Positions 54,979 to 64,000 of a stretch of 64,000 bases of DNA are shown in pieces. A program made the position numbers and the translations under genes. The notes beneath the pieces are model-generated. The model had not been told where the DNA came from. It did not search any database and saw only the letters and a list, made by a program, of their open reading frames with translations. Numbering within the stretch: the first letter of the stretch is position 1; each line of letters begins with the position of its first letter. Source of the stretch: Microcoleus sp. FACHB-61 (GTDB taxonomy: Bacteria > Cyanobacteriota > Cyanobacteriia > Cyanobacteriales > Microcoleaceae); the NCBI GenBank assembly GCA_014695295.1, contig JACJNY010000063.1, positions 186,001-250,000 of the forward strand, in the 5' to 3' direction.

Positions 54979-56766
54979 ATGCAATTGCCAAAAGCCCTAC
55001 GCCGGACTAAAATCGTCGCCACCATTGGCCCAGCAACTTCAGACCCACAAGTGCTGCGCCAGCTCATAGAAGCCGGTGCGACAACTTTGCGACTCAACTT
55101 TTCGCACGGAACAGAAGAAGACCACCAGCGCAGCATTCGCTTAATCCGGCAAACATCCTTTGAACTCAACCAGCCGGTCGCCATCCTCCAAGACCTCCAA
55201 GGCCCGAAAATTCGTTTAGGGCGCTTTGAAACAGGGTCTATTGTTGTCAAAAACGGCGATCCTTTCATTCTCACCAGCCGCCAGGTTCCCGGCACCGAAC
55301 TCATTTCTTCCGTCACCTACGACCCCCTAGCAGACGAAGTTCCAGAGGGAGCACTGATCCTGCTCGACGACGGGAAAGTGGAAATGCGGGTCGAAAAAGT
55401 AGACCGCGCGGCGCGGGAATTGTACTGCCGCGTGGTAGTCGGTGGGCCGCTTTCCAACAACAAAGGCGTGAATTTTCCGGGAGTTTACCTGTCAATTAAG
55501 GCGCTGACTGATAAAGACCGCAAAGATTTAATGTTCGGCCTCGACCAAGGTGTCGATTGGGTGGCCCTGAGCTTTGTGCGGAATCCCCAGGATATGCTCG
55601 AAATTAAAGAGCTGATTGCCAGTGCGGGCAAGCAAGTACCGGTGATTGCCAAGATCGAAAAGCACGAGGCGATCGAACAAATGGAAGCAATTCTGGCCCT
55701 TTGCAACGGCGTGATGGTCGCCCGTGGCGATTTGGGAGTGGAACTGCCGGCCGAAGATGTGCCGATTTTGCAAAAGCGCTTGATTGCTACTTCCAACCGC
55801 ATGGGGATTCCCGTAATTACCGCTACCCAGATGCTCGACAGCATGGTAGGTAATCCCCGTCCCACCCGCGCGGAAATTTCCGACGTGGCCAACGCGATTC
55901 TCGACGGAACTGATGCGGTGATGCTCTCGAATGAAACCGCTGTCGGCAAGTTCCCCGTCGAAGCGGTAGCGACGATGGCGAGAATTGCGGTGCGGATGGA
56001 GAGGGAAGGAATTAGGGGCAATATTAGGAATGTAGAAGATATCGGTCGATCGATCCCCAACGGCATCAGCCAAGCAGTCAGCCAAATCTCCGAACAGTTG
56101 AACGCGGCGGCCATCATGACGCTGACCAAAACCGGCGCTACAGCCCGAAATGTCTCGAAATTCCGACCGAAAACTCCGATTTTGGCAATTACTCCTCACG
56201 TAGACGTAGCCCGACAACTGCAATTAGTATGGGGAGTCAAACCTTTGCTGGTGCTGGATTTGCCCTCCACCGGCCAGACTTTTCAATCTGCGATGACTGT
56301 CGCCCAGGAAAAAGAGTTAGTGTGCGACGGAGATTTAGTGGTGATGACCGCCGGTACTCTGCAAGGGGTTGCCGGATCGACAGATTTGATCAAAGTTGAG
56401 GTAGTGACAGCGGTTTTAGGCAAAGGCACCGGTGTCGGTTTGGGCTCGGTGAGCGGCATGGCCAGGGTTGCTCGCACTGCTGCGGATGTAGGCAATTTCC
56501 ACGCTGGAGAAATTTTGGTAGTGGAGCACACCAGCGTCGCTTTTGTGGAGATGATTCGGAAAGCCGCAGGCGTGGTGACGGAGGAGGACAGTTTGACTTC
56601 TCACGCCGCGATTATCGGTTTGCGTTTGGGCGTGCCGGTGATGGTAGGTGTCAAGAATGCCACGCGGGTAATTCGGGACGGAACTATGCTGACGCTGGAT
56701 ATGCAGCGGGGTTTGGTTTATTCCGGGGCCCGAGGTGGCTCAACTGACGGGGAACTGGCCGTTTAA
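54979..56766 (+). CDS. pyk: Pyruvate kinase with C-terminal PEP-utiliser domain
   Basis: Pyruvate kinase (PEP + ADP to pyruvate + ATP), last step of glycolysis, 595 residues. The catalytic part has TKIVATIGPAT, LRLNFSHG, QDLQGPKIRLG, VIAKIEKHEA, MVARGDLGVELP, ATQMLDSM and TRAEISDVANAILDGTDAVMLSNETA (substrate and Mg/K binding). Beyond the usual C domain (to about 475) a PEP-utilising mobile domain follows (about 515-585, with EEDSLTSHAAIIGLRLGVPV), which lengthens the enzyme as in other cyanobacterial and Bacillus pyruvate kinases. ATG at 54979 matches the family start. Confidence 0.97.
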   Translation: MQLPKALRRTKIVATIGPATSDPQVLRQLIEAGATTLRLNFSHGTEEDHQRSIRLIRQTSFELNQPVAILQDLQGPKIRLGRFETGSIVVKNGDPFILTSRQVPGTELISSVTYDPLADEVPEGALILLDDGKVEMRVEKVDRAARELYCRVVVGGPLSNNKGVNFPGVYLSIKALTDKDRKDLMFGLDQGVDWVALSFVRNPQDMLEIKELIASAGKQVPVIAKIEKHEAIEQMEAILALCNGVMVARGDLGVELPAEDVPILQKRLIATSNRMGIPVITATQMLDSMVGNPRPTRAEISDVANAILDGTDAVMLSNETAVGKFPVEAVATMARIAVRMEREGIRGNIRNVEDIGRSIPNGISQAVSQISEQLNAAAIMTLTKTGATARNVSKFRPKTPILAITPHVDVARQLQLVWGVKPLLVLDLPSTGQTFQSAMTVAQEKELVCDGDLVVMTAGTLQGVAGSTDLIKVEVVTAVLGKGTGVGLGSVSGMARVARTAADVGNFHAGEILVVEHTSVAFVEMIRKAAGVVTEEDSLTSHAAIIGLRLGVPVMVGVKNATRVIRDGTMLTLDMQRGLVYSGARGGSTDGELAV

Positions 56767-56860
56767 CAAGTTCTGAGTTAGGAGTTGTAGAGTTTTGAAT
56801 TAAATTCTACAACTCATTGCTTTTTTCGCTTAGCTTGTGCTAAAATTCAAAATTGTCTGT

Positions 56861-56932
56861 GCCGATGTAGCTCAGGGGTAGAGTATTCGATTCGTAATCG
56901 AACGGTCGTGGGTTCAAATCCCACCATCGGCT
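56861..56932 (+). tRNA. tRNA-Thr, anticodon CGU
   Basis: Complete cloverleaf of 72 nt without encoded CCA. Acceptor arms GCCGATG/CATCGGC, D arm GCTC...GAGT, anticodon stem TTCGA/TCGAA with loop TTCGTAA (anticodon CGT, read CGU, for ACG threonine), 5-nt variable loop, T arm GTGGG-TTCAAAT-CCCAC. The discriminator base is T. Confidence 0.95.
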
Positions 56933-57009
56933 TTGGGTTTCAGCCATTTTTGCCTATAACGAGTCTATGACTCGGATCAAACGGCGCTCAAAACGCAGTT
57001 TAACTGCTC

Positions 57010-57047
57010 AAAAATGCTCTCGGCCAAGTCGGCGAGGGCATTTTTAT
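57010..57047 (+). terminator. Terminator-like hairpin after tRNA-Thr
   Basis: AAATGCTCTCGGCC and GGCGAGGGCATTT form an imperfect GC-rich stem followed by TTTTATTTA, about 80 bp downstream of the tRNA. Confidence 0.5.
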
Positions 57048-57197
57048 TTATTGTCAATCTTTGGTGGTGGATAGGGTTGATTTTTTAAATCAAAAGTAAA
57101 ATGCAAAAAAGGTAGTAGATATGTGCATTCATCAGTATCAATCTGGCGATGTTGCATAATATCTATTAGCCGTAAGCAATGAGGGTTAAAACGCTCA

Positions 57198-58403
57198 ATG
57201 TCCGCTCAAGGGTTTTATCGTCGTTCACTCCCCGATTCTGCTATTGCCTTTTCCTCAGTAGAAGGAAGGCAAATTTTTCGAGAAGCGTTGGCATTGGGAG
57301 AGATGGAAGGGTATTTTGCTCTAGCTGAACAGTTTCATACTCAAGCAGAACCAGCTTTTTGTGGATTGGGTAGTTTAGTTGTTGTTCTTAATGCTTTATC
57401 CATCGATCCGGGTCGCATTTGGAAAGGGGTGTGGAGATGGTATGGAGAGGAATTTTTAGACTGTTGCTTACCTCTTTCAGTCATTAAAGAAAACGGTATC
57501 ACCTTTGATGAGTTTGCCTGTATCGCACGTTGCAACGGTGCTGTTGTAAAACCTAACCGTTACAACCAAAGCAGCTTGGAAAACTTTCGGCAAGCAGTTG
57601 AGCAGGTGACTACTGCGCCAGGTGATATTCATCTAGTTGTTTCCTACAGCCGAAAGGTATTGGGACAAACCGGTGATGGTCACTTCTCACCAATTGGTGG
57701 CTATCATCGACAGCGGGATCTAGTTCTTCTGCTAGATGTTGCCCGTTTCAAATATCCACCTCACTGGGTTCCTCTGCCTTTGTTATGGAAAGCGTTTGAG
57801 CCTGTCGATCCCGTCACTAATCAATGTCGAGGTTATATTTTATTGCAGAAAAGTGAAAGATTGCCAGAAACCTTCTTTCATGTTGCTTTTGATTTACATC
57901 AGTGGCGCAGTATTGCTCCTTACTTTGCAGAAATACTGCCAGATATTCTCAAAAAAGAGCAACCTGATTCAATAGCTTCATTTGTCAGTACCATCCTGCA
58001 CAATTGGCCTGTTGAGTTCACCACTATGCTGGATACCTCCTCAGAGACGGCAGAGACACTTGAGAAATTACGAGCAGCTATGGAGTTAAATTCACTGTTT
58101 GATATTGTTCACCAATACTTGTCAAGCGATGACGGGGATGCAATGTCTGTTGTAGGGAAGTGGCGAGCGCAACAGCCATTCGTAGCAGAGACAATAACAG
58201 CAATATTACTATCCTGCCCCGAAACGCTCTCTGCAACTCTCAAACCTGATTTACGAATGTGGTTGAGTGAGGTTCGCTACCTTGATAAACTACTTTCTCC
58301 CTTGGATATAGAGATATCTAGATTGAGAGAACAAATGTCAGCACTCCAGGATTTTTACACTTTATATTCCAAGGGACATCTGTGCAATATCCATCAGAGT
58401 TAG
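57198..58403 (+). CDS. Phytochelatin synthase (full-length, with C-terminal extension)
   Basis: Gamma-glutamylcysteine dipeptidyl transpeptidase of the C83 family, 401 residues. It should make phytochelatins from glutathione, or hydrolyse glutathione, for metal binding and detoxification. The papain-like catalytic triad is intact: Cys55 in FCGLGSL, His162 in GDGHFSPIGGY and Asp180 in LLLDVARFKYPPHW, with His-Asp spacing equal to that of plant enzymes. Residues about 215-401 form an additional C-terminal region that the short cyanobacterial homologues (around 240 residues) lack. Some Cys residues there (CRGYI, CPETLS, CNIHQ) might bind metal. It is not near the copper island, 32 kb away. Confidence 0.87.
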   Translation: MSAQGFYRRSLPDSAIAFSSVEGRQIFREALALGEMEGYFALAEQFHTQAEPAFCGLGSLVVVLNALSIDPGRIWKGVWRWYGEEFLDCCLPLSVIKENGITFDEFACIARCNGAVVKPNRYNQSSLENFRQAVEQVTTAPGDIHLVVSYSRKVLGQTGDGHFSPIGGYHRQRDLVLLLDVARFKYPPHWVPLPLLWKAFEPVDPVTNQCRGYILLQKSERLPETFFHVAFDLHQWRSIAPYFAEILPDILKKEQPDSIASFVSTILHNWPVEFTTMLDTSSETAETLEKLRAAMELNSLFDIVHQYLSSDDGDAMSVVGKWRAQQPFVAETITAILLSCPETLSATLKPDLRMWLSEVRYLDKLLSPLDIEISRLREQMSALQDFYTLYSKGHLCNIHQS

Positions 58404-58523
58404 CATTTACCGCCTTTTGAACTCTCCCAACCTCGACTAACTACAAAAGTGAAAATTTAATCTCTAATTTCTTGGTATAGATGGGCTAACTTTCTTAAGC
58501 GCTTGCCCTACCGCTAAATAGTA

Positions 58524-59582
58524 TTAGTTTGGGGGGCGGGGGAGGCGAAAACTCAGGGGACTGAGGATTTGATTGAGAGTTCGCAGTTGTTCAGCCGTGC
58601 CCAAACAAATCAGCATATCTCCTCCTTCGATCGCAGTTTCTCCGGTAGGCCCCACAATCAAAGTCCCGCCAGCGCGCCGCACTGCTAAAACCAAGGCCCC
58701 CGATTGCGATCGCAACTTGGCATCTCTCAAAGTTTGCCCGACGTAGACACAACTATTGGGATCGACCAAAAATTCCTCCATGTAAAAAGAACTGTCGGTG
58801 CCCGTCAAAACACCGTCTAAAAAATCCATAACTTGAGGCCGCAAAGCCGCCGCCGCCATGCGTTTTCCCCCGGTAATGTAGGGGGATACGACGGCATCGG
58901 CGCCGCCCCGCTGCAACTTCTTTAGGGCTTCTTCTGTGGTGGCGCGGGCGATCGCCCGTACCTTCGGATTCAGAGTTTTCGCTGACATGACAGTGTATAA
59001 ATTCTCGGCATCCGAAGGCAAAGCTGCTACTATGCAAATTGCGCGATCGATCCCCACATTCACCAAAGTTTCGTCCAGAGTCGCGTCTCCTTGCACAGCC
59101 GTGTACCCCAGCGCCAAAGCTGCCTCAACCGACGGCACCGACGAATCTATCACCACAAAAGGAATATTTTCTGCCTGAAACTCCAAAGCAATCTGACGCC
59201 CAGTGCGCCCAAAACCGCAGAGAATGTAATGCCCGATCAAAGAATCTACCAATCGTCGCTGCTGCCTAATTCTTGCTCCTTCTTGAAAATATCCTTCAAT
59301 TAGCGCTTCTGTAAAGCGGTTGACGATGAAACCAATCACAATCACGCCCATCAAAATCAGGCATATGGTAAACATTCGCCCGCGTTTGCCGAGGGGGTGA
59401 AGTTCACCGTAACCCACAGTTGCTAGGGTAAAGACTGTCATGTAAGCGGCATCGAGCAAAGGCCATTTTTCCATCTGCCAATACCAGAGAGTACCCGTGC
59501 ATACAATGCCCCCAAGGGCGATGACTCCGTTTCTTAAGTCTTTTTGCAGGCGCTGGTACTTTTGTTCTAGAGTTGAATACAC
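58524..59582 (-). CDS. Potassium channel with TrkA-N (RCK) domain
   Basis: Two-helix potassium channel of 352 residues with a cytosolic regulator domain. N-terminal helix (about 17-37), selectivity filter TVGYGE (55-60), second helix (about 70-90), then an RCK domain with dinucleotide-binding CGFGRTGRQIA and conserved VQGDATLDETL, and a C-terminal TrkA-C lobe (PTGETAIEGGDMLICLG). Its architecture fits MthK/Kch-type channels gated by ligands such as Ca2+ or nucleotides. Likely role: potassium homeostasis or membrane potential. Alone on its strand. Confidence 0.94.
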   Translation of the reverse strand: MYSTLEQKYQRLQKDLRNGVIALGGIVCTGTLWYWQMEKWPLLDAAYMTVFTLATVGYGELHPLGKRGRMFTICLILMGVIVIGFIVNRFTEALIEGYFQEGARIRQQRRLVDSLIGHYILCGFGRTGRQIALEFQAENIPFVVIDSSVPSVEAALALGYTAVQGDATLDETLVNVGIDRAICIVAALPSDAENLYTVMSAKTLNPKVRAIARATTEEALKKLQRGGADAVVSPYITGGKRMAAAALRPQVMDFLDGVLTGTDSSFYMEEFLVDPNSCVYVGQTLRDAKLRSQSGALVLAVRRAGGTLIVGPTGETAIEGGDMLICLGTAEQLRTLNQILSPLSFRLPRPPN

Positions 59583-59952
59583 CGATCGGGCTGACCTATT
59601 ACCTATTAGCTGCTACCAAATTAAACCATATCAGCCCTAGACGCAGGGGCGGTCAATCGATTTTAGATTTTAGATTTTAGATTTTAGATTGACCCCACGG
59701 ATAAATGCGGGGGCTTGAGGATTTTCGATTTTCGATTTTCGATTGATTCCACGGATAAATCCGGGGGCTTGTACCATCAAGAAATTCTTGGTCAAAAAGC
59801 CAGTTTCTGCCTACATACTTTGCTGGCAAACTCAACATTTTGACCGAAAGCATCCAGGATACAAGCCCCCGGATTCATCCGTGGGGTCAATGCTTCAATT
59901 CTTTAATCTAAAATCTAAAATCTAAAATCTAAAATCTAAAATCGATTGACTC
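59583..59952. repeat. Large palindromic repeat element
   Basis: Most of this 370-bp gap is one inverted-repeat element (59651-59949). Outer arms are GGTCAATCGATTTTAG-type with tandem GATTTTA heptamers on the left (59651-59690) and AAAATCT heptamers on the right (59905-59949). Inner arms 59689-59717 and 59862-59890 match at 27 of 29 positions around GGATnAATnCGGGGGCTTG. A short internal frame is not coding. A partial copy lies at 10566-10653. Confidence 0.75.
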
Positions 59953-62766
59953 TTAACCCGGTTTTTTTTGCGTGAGTTCCGACTGAGTTCCAATCCCATC
60001 GCAGAGGTGGCGATTGTTGTGATTTGCGATCGGATTTGTCTGAAAATAATTGCGGGCTCCATCGCAACCCTGCCGCAACAAATCGTCTAGATTAAAATTC
60101 CACAGCATCACCGTACCGTCAGCACTAGCACTAGCGATCGCCTTGCCGTCTGGACTAAAACTCGCACTCCACACAGCATCCTTGTTACCTTTTAAAGTTT
60201 TGAGCAATGTACCGTCAATGTTCCACAGCCTCAGCATTTTGTCTGTGCTTGCAGATAGCAACATTTGACTGTCGGGACTAAAGCTGATATTTGTCAATCC
60301 ACTTGTATGCTTTAAAATACTTAGCGGTGTGCCGTCTTTGCTCCAAATTCTCGCAGTTCCCCCAGCACTTGCAGCCGCCAGCATTGCTCCGTCGGGACTG
60401 AAAGTAATACTCATAATTTTATCACTTTCCATCTGTAAAGTTCGGAGCAATTTGATATCGTTGCTTGCTTCGATTGACTGCTGCTTTTGCAACTTTTCCA
60501 CAATCTTTCTCAAACTCCAAAGTTTAACAGTGCCATCAGTGCCAGCCCCAGCAATTATCTGACCGTCTGGGCTAAAACTCGCGCTGGTTATCCAACCTCG
60601 CTCCACTTTTAAACTTGACAATTCTTCACCGTTTATTTTCCATAGCTTAACTGTTCCATCGGCACTTGCTGAAGCAATGATTTTACCATCTGGACTAAAA
60701 GAGACGCTTGTTATTTCACCGCTGTGTCCTTTTATATCATGAATTAACTTGCCATCTTTTTGCCAAATTTTGAGAGTTTGGTCGTTGCTTGCAGAGACAA
60801 TCATCTGACCGCTAGGACTGAAAATAGCCCTTATAATTTTATCAGTATGCCCTGTCAATGTTGCTTGCAAAGTTCCATTATTTTGCCAAAGCTTGATATA
60901 ATTATCATCGGTAGCAGTCACAATCGTTTGACTGTCGGGACTGAAACTCGCGAAAGCAAGGGTACTGGCTTGAGTCTGCAAGCGGCGGCGTTCCCGAAAG
61001 TTGTAAACTGCCTGTTCCAGGGCTATCGCCACTCGCATCTGAATATCTGAACTCACTCCGAGCGATCGTTTCATTTCTGTAACAGCTCTGATGCTTTCTA
61101 GCAAAGCTTCTTCTTTTTTATCTGCGGCAAATAGCGTTTCTGAGAGCAAACTGAGAGTGAGAATTTTGTTGTTTCTTTCTTCGATTGACGGTTTTACCCA
61201 AAAAGCTACTATCAGGATTGATATTAATATGACTGCGGCTCCTGTAACTGTTTGCACTCTCAGTTGTTGCTCGCGCCAAAGTTTAACTGCAATCAATTTT
61301 TTCTGCTTTTGTGCTTCGCTTAGTTCCTCTAGTAACTTTTTTTCGCGGCGCAGTTGTTCCATTTCAGCTTGAGTTTGTTTTTCGCGATCGCGCAATTTGG
61401 CAAATTCCGCTTCTTGACTCGCACCTAAAAATTGATAATCTTGGGTGTTCAAGCTTTTATTTGCCGCCCACTGTCGGGCATCTTCTAGTGCTTGACCCCG
61501 CAACAAGCGAGATTCATCTTGACAATGTGTAGCTATCCATGCTGTTAGAGATTCAGCATAGGGGCGCAAGTCGCCGAGCGCTTTTTCTACCCAGTTTGGG
61601 TTGAATATAGCTGCGTAAATGCGGTTGGATACGGTTAATTTTCCGGCTCGTTTTACTACTAATCCGCTCAGCCGCAATTCTGTTTGTTCGGGAGTATCAT
61701 CCGCCCAGATTCCCCCTACCAGGGCGGGCACGGGGGCACCGCCCCTACAATCGGGGGGTTCTGAAAGTGGCAATATTTTTTGGTATAGTCCTAATAACCT
61801 ACTGGCGCGGTGCTGACTTCTGAGAAGGCGATCGCGAATTGTTTTGATGTGTACCGGTTCATCGGATGATTCCCAATTATCAATAATATGAGATTGCACG
61901 ATCTCGCTAATTAATAATTGATTTGTAGTAAAATTTTCAGTTTTGCTTTCATCCGTTGAGTCTGATATAATAGAAGCCGAAGCTAAGCTTTTTAAATGGT
62001 GCAGAATCAGCTTGCAAAGCTTTTGAGTCAGAAATGGCTGCCCTCCAGTCCAGTCCAAAATCTCTTTTAAAACCTCTTGAGGATTCTCTACTTTTCCCTC
62101 AAATCCCTTTGCTAAAGGCAGAGCTTCTTGTAAGTTAAAACCGTGCAATTCAATAGGTAAACCGATATTAAAGGGCGTGCGAGTTGCATCGCTAATTAAA
62201 TCTGAGGGCGTAGCTACTCCCAGCAAAGCAAATGTAATGCGCTGGTATTCTGAATTGTGAGCGCGTTTATTGTAGCAACATCTAATTAATGCAAAGAAAT
62301 CGTCTAGCGGTTCTTGGAAACTCAGAACGCTATCAATTTCATCAATAAAAATGACCAGGTTTTGAGAAATTTTGACCAGCAGCAACTCTTCAATTAACTC
62401 TCCTAAGCGCTGCACTGGCGGCATCAACTCTCTCTCCCGCCACCAAGCCATAAACTCGACTGGGTTAAACAGGTTGAAACTGCACAATAGCTTGTAAGCG
62501 ACGCCGCCGTACCACTTATCTAGAGAGACTTGCTGGTTGCCAATGTCCGAAAGGTCGATCGTAGCACAGGCAATGCCATCAGCCGAGAGTTTTTGTACAG
62601 TTCGCACCAGCAAACTGGATTTGCCCATTTGTCGGGAATTGAGCACGTAACAAAACTCTCCGGCTTTGAGGGCTTGATAAAGTTCTGAGTCAGCTTGTCG
62701 CACTACATAAGTAGGTGCATTTTGCGGGAGACTGCCGCCGATTTGATAGTGGTAATCGACTGTCAT
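59953..62766 (-). CDS. AAA-like ATPase with WD40 repeats
   Basis: A 937-residue signalling-type protein. The N-terminal AAA-like (AAA_35) domain has Walker A SRQMGKSS (44-51), Walker [12 protein letters not shown] and the [14 protein letters not shown] signature. It is followed by an EAD-like or helical region, a coiled coil (about 475-520) and one membrane helix (about 525-545, [18 protein letters not shown]). A C-terminal WD40 propeller with seven recognisable repeats (about 600-905, units ending [11 protein letters not shown] and the like) completes it. Near residue 345-365 it carries a repeat-derived insertion ([14 protein letters not shown]). Proteins of this plan are common in filamentous cyanobacteria; the target is unknown. 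Confidence 0.9.
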   Translation of the reverse strand: MTVDYHYQIGGSLPQNAPTYVVRQADSELYQALKAGEFCYVLNSRQMGKSSLLVRTVQKLSADGIACATIDLSDIGNQQVSLDKWYGGVAYKLLCSFNLFNPVEFMAWWRERELMPPVQRLGELIEELLLVKISQNLVIFIDEIDSVLSFQEPLDDFFALIRCCYNKRAHNSEYQRITFALLGVATPSDLISDATRTPFNIGLPIELHGFNLQEALPLAKGFEGKVENPQEVLKEILDWTGGQPFLTQKLCKLILHHLKSLASASIISDSTDESKTENFTTNQLLISEIVQSHIIDNWESSDEPVHIKTIRDRLLRSQHRASRLLGLYQKILPLSEPPDCRGGAPVPALVGGIWADDTPEQTELRLSGLVVKRAGKLTVSNRIYAAIFNPNWVEKALGDLRPYAESLTAWIATHCQDESRLLRGQALEDARQWAANKSLNTQDYQFLGASQEAEFAKLRDREKQTQAEMEQLRREKKLLEELSEAQKQKKLIAVKLWREQQLRVQTVTGAAVILISILIVAFWVKPSIEERNNKILTLSLLSETLFAADKKEEALLESIRAVTEMKRSLGVSSDIQMRVAIALEQAVYNFRERRRLQTQASTLAFASFSPDSQTIVTATDDNYIKLWQNNGTLQATLTGHTDKIIRAIFSPSGQMIVSASNDQTLKIWQKDGKLIHDIKGHSGEITSVSFSPDGKIIASASADGTVKLWKINGEELSSLKVERGWITSASFSPDGQIIAGAGTDGTVKLWSLRKIVEKLQKQQSIEASNDIKLLRTLQMESDKIMSITFSPDGAMLAAASAGGTARIWSKDGTPLSILKHTSGLTNISFSPDSQMLLSASTDKMLRLWNIDGTLLKTLKGNKDAVWSASFSPDGKAIASASADGTVMLWNFNLDDLLRQGCDGARNYFQTNPIANHNNRHLCDGIGTQSELTQKKPG
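61718..61752. repeat. In-frame GGGGGCACCGCCCC repeat
   Basis: GGGCGGGCACGGGGGCACC followed by GCCCCTACA inside the AAA/WD40 gene, translated as [11 protein letters not shown]. The same unit occurs within the 5-oxoprolinase gene near 44946-44973. Confidence 0.7.
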
Positions 62767-62776
62767 TATATTGCCT

Positions 62777-63304
62777 CTATTGATAACTTTGTCTCAGTTC
62801 TATGGTGCCTGTAGCACAAGCAATTTTACCATTTTGATAAGTGGGTTCTGGTGGTTTAATTGTACCAGCAGAATCAGCTCCGCACAATATAGATGTGGTC
62901 GTTATTTTATTTTTAGAAGCATTTGACTCAACTTTTGTAGGAGGAATTACAAAAACTCCACCGACAACGCTTTTAAGATCTTTATGCTTTGAGACTCCAT
63001 AATTAAATGTTGCTTTTTTTGTTGTGTGGTGGGAATATTTGTAATTTTCTGTCTCGGTTTTAATAATGCGAATTCCTAAAGCCTTAACAGAAGTGCTAAA
63101 AGCACTTTTTTCGGCAAAATAGGCTTGCTGACGTTTGTTGATTAAGCTAATATAATCTCTGGGTTCCCATTGCTTGTTGTTCCTAAGCTTAACCAGAAAG
63201 GATGGCACAGGTACCGAAGCCAATACTCCCATCACCATTAAACTCACTAACCATCGACAACCATTAGATTCAATGATAGCTGATTTAGAACTTTGTTGAC
63301 TCAT
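62777..63304 (-). CDS. Type IV pilin-like G/H family protein
   Basis: A 175-residue exported protein resembling the cyanobacterial pilin-like G/H family. An N-terminal hydrophobic segment (about 21-37) lacks the classic GFTLIE prepilin motif. Then come [28 protein letters not shown], typical of the family, and a C-terminal disulphide-like Cys pair ([18 protein letters not shown]). Paralogous to the next gene upstream (63412-63939). It follows that paralogue on the same strand, and the AAA/WD40 gene follows it by 10 bp, so the three may be one operon. Confidence 0.78.
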   Translation of the reverse strand: MSQQSSKSAIIESNGCRWLVSLMVMGVLASVPVPSFLVKLRNNKQWEPRDYISLINKRQQAYFAEKSAFSTSVKALGIRIIKTETENYKYSHHTTKKATFNYGVSKHKDLKSVVGGVFVIPPTKVESNASKNKITTTSILCGADSAGTIKPPEPTYQNGKIACATGTIELRQSYQ

Positions 63305-63411
63305 AGTTTTTTATCCTCTCTGTTTGTAGTAAAGACTTTAGTCCGGTAAATCTCAATTGAAGGCAGATTTGATATTAGTAATCGACTGTCATTATCTTGC
63401 GTATAGTTAGA

Positions 63412-63939
63412 TTATCTGGTCACTTGTGTTGTGCCTTTACCACAAGCAATTTTACCATTTTCATAGGTGGGTTCCGCTGGTTTAATTGTACCGGGAGAAT
63501 CAGTTTCGCACAATATGGACGTTGTAGTTATTTCCTCTTTAGCAGCATTTGGATCAAAGTTTTTAGCAGGCACCAGAAAAACACCACCGACATAGCTTTT
63601 AAGGTCTTTTTGCTTTGAGACTGCATAATTAAATGCTGCTTTCTTAGTGGCACGAATTGAATACTTGAAATGTGGTGTCTCTGTTTTAATGCCAAGTCCC
63701 AAAGCATTAACAGAAGTGTCAAAAGCACTTTTTTCTATAAATACGGCTTGCTGGGCTTTGTTCATTGAGCCAACATACTGTTTCGCTTCCCTTGTCTTAG
63801 ATTTACATCCCTGGCAACCACTCACCAGAAATGATGGCAGAGCGATCGCGCCAATTACTACAAGGCCCATTAAAAGCAATAAGCATCCGCAACCTTTAGA
63901 AGCTGAATTGCTAATACTTGATTCTTGATATTTAGTCAT
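63412..63939 (-). CDS. Type IV pilin-like G/H family protein, paralogue
   Basis: Also 175 residues, first gene of the pair. N-terminal Cys-rich hydrophobic segment (GCGCLLLLMGLVVIGAIALP, about 17-36) and a Cys cluster (GCQGC), then YVGSMNKAQQAVFIEKSAFDTSVNALGLGI and VGGVFLVPAKNFDPNAAK. A C-terminal Cys pair in SILCETDSPG and GKIACGKG matches the paralogue. The duplicate is clear over the whole length. A role as a minor pilin or as an exported protein related to it is inferred from family resemblance. GGAGA lies just upstream of the ATG. Confidence 0.78.
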   Translation of the reverse strand: MTKYQESSISNSASKGCGCLLLLMGLVVIGAIALPSFLVSGCQGCKSKTREAKQYVGSMNKAQQAVFIEKSAFDTSVNALGLGIKTETPHFKYSIRATKKAAFNYAVSKQKDLKSYVGGVFLVPAKNFDPNAAKEEITTTSILCETDSPGTIKPAEPTYENGKIACGKGTTQVTR

Positions 63940-64000
63940 GGTATTTTCTCCTTAAATGGTATATACAAGGCGAATTAACGTCGCCGAGGCAGAGCCTCTG

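Noticed and set aside
56933-57197. Search for a riboswitch or small RNA before phytochelatin synthase
   Set aside because: Only a terminator-like hairpin is visible; no conserved riboswitch motif could be recognised.
59743-59925. Sixty-codon frame inside the palindromic repeat element
   Set aside because: It lies wholly within inverted-repeat sequence and encodes no recognisable protein.

Overview
The window is chromosomal DNA of a cyanobacterium, most likely a filamentous Oscillatoriales type (Microcoleus/Oscillatoria/Phormidium-like). The evidence is the dense HIP1 palindrome GCGATCGC, a cyanobacterial CrtR carotene hydroxylase, MASE1-linked adenylate cyclases, AAA/WD40 fusion proteins, heptamer tandem repeats (STRR type) and many families of short dispersed hairpin repeats. 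The genus is inferred from style; no marker gene settles it.

Layout. 0-7.7 kb: two paralogous MASE1-PAS-adenylate cyclases, ribosomal protein L28 and the chaperone HtpG. 7.9-25.7 kb: a metal-homeostasis island. It holds an OmpR-type response regulator and sensor kinase (RppA/RppB, NrsRS or CopRS-like), a multicopper oxidase with a helix-hairpin-helix lipoprotein and an Ftr1 iron permease, an RND heavy-metal pump (CusA-like) with its adaptor (CusB-like), a CopM-like double DUF305 lipoprotein, a CopZ-like chaperone and a CopA-type P1B ATPase. Five copies of the direct repeat TTTCAT-N5-TTTCAT lie upstream of the regulator, cusA, cusB, copM and copA, all in the same orientation relative to their genes. 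This marks a probable copper regulon. An unrelated three-gene operon (TIGR04255 protein, small protein, LTQSCDL protein) is wedged between cusA and cusB. 25.7-34.4 kb: glyoxalase, an uncharacterised membrane protein, an SGNH hydrolase/MBOAT O-acyltransferase pair, ClpB with two unusual insertions, and a small membrane protein. 34.8-39.6 kb: trehalose synthase-maltokinase fusion, a [2Fe-2S] ferredoxin and a sigma-factor-like protein.

39.8-48.8 kb is more accessory: a DUF5131 three-Cys protein facing its partner TcmP, a 5-oxoprolinase carrying four in-frame repeat insertions, an M28 peptidase, and an AAA ATPase/TOPRIM-like gene pair that looks like a defence module. 48.8-54.5 kb: DMT transporter, SppA peptidase, chorismate mutase, a 13-repeat CRISPR array with no cas genes nearby, a MITE-like element and CrtR. 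55-64 kb: pyruvate kinase, tRNA-Thr(CGU), a full-length phytochelatin synthase, a TrkA-N potassium channel, an AAA/WD40 protein and two tandem pilin-like proteins.

How the genes work together: the kinase and regulator probably sense metal and switch on efflux (RND pump and CopM in the envelope, CopZ and CopA for cytosolic copper), while MCO-lipoprotein-Ftr1 resembles a Fet3/Ftr1 iron-uptake unit that also links copper with iron. CopZ appears to have a separate MerR-type promoter, although no MerR gene is in the window. Phytochelatin synthase adds a second metal-detoxification route far from the island.
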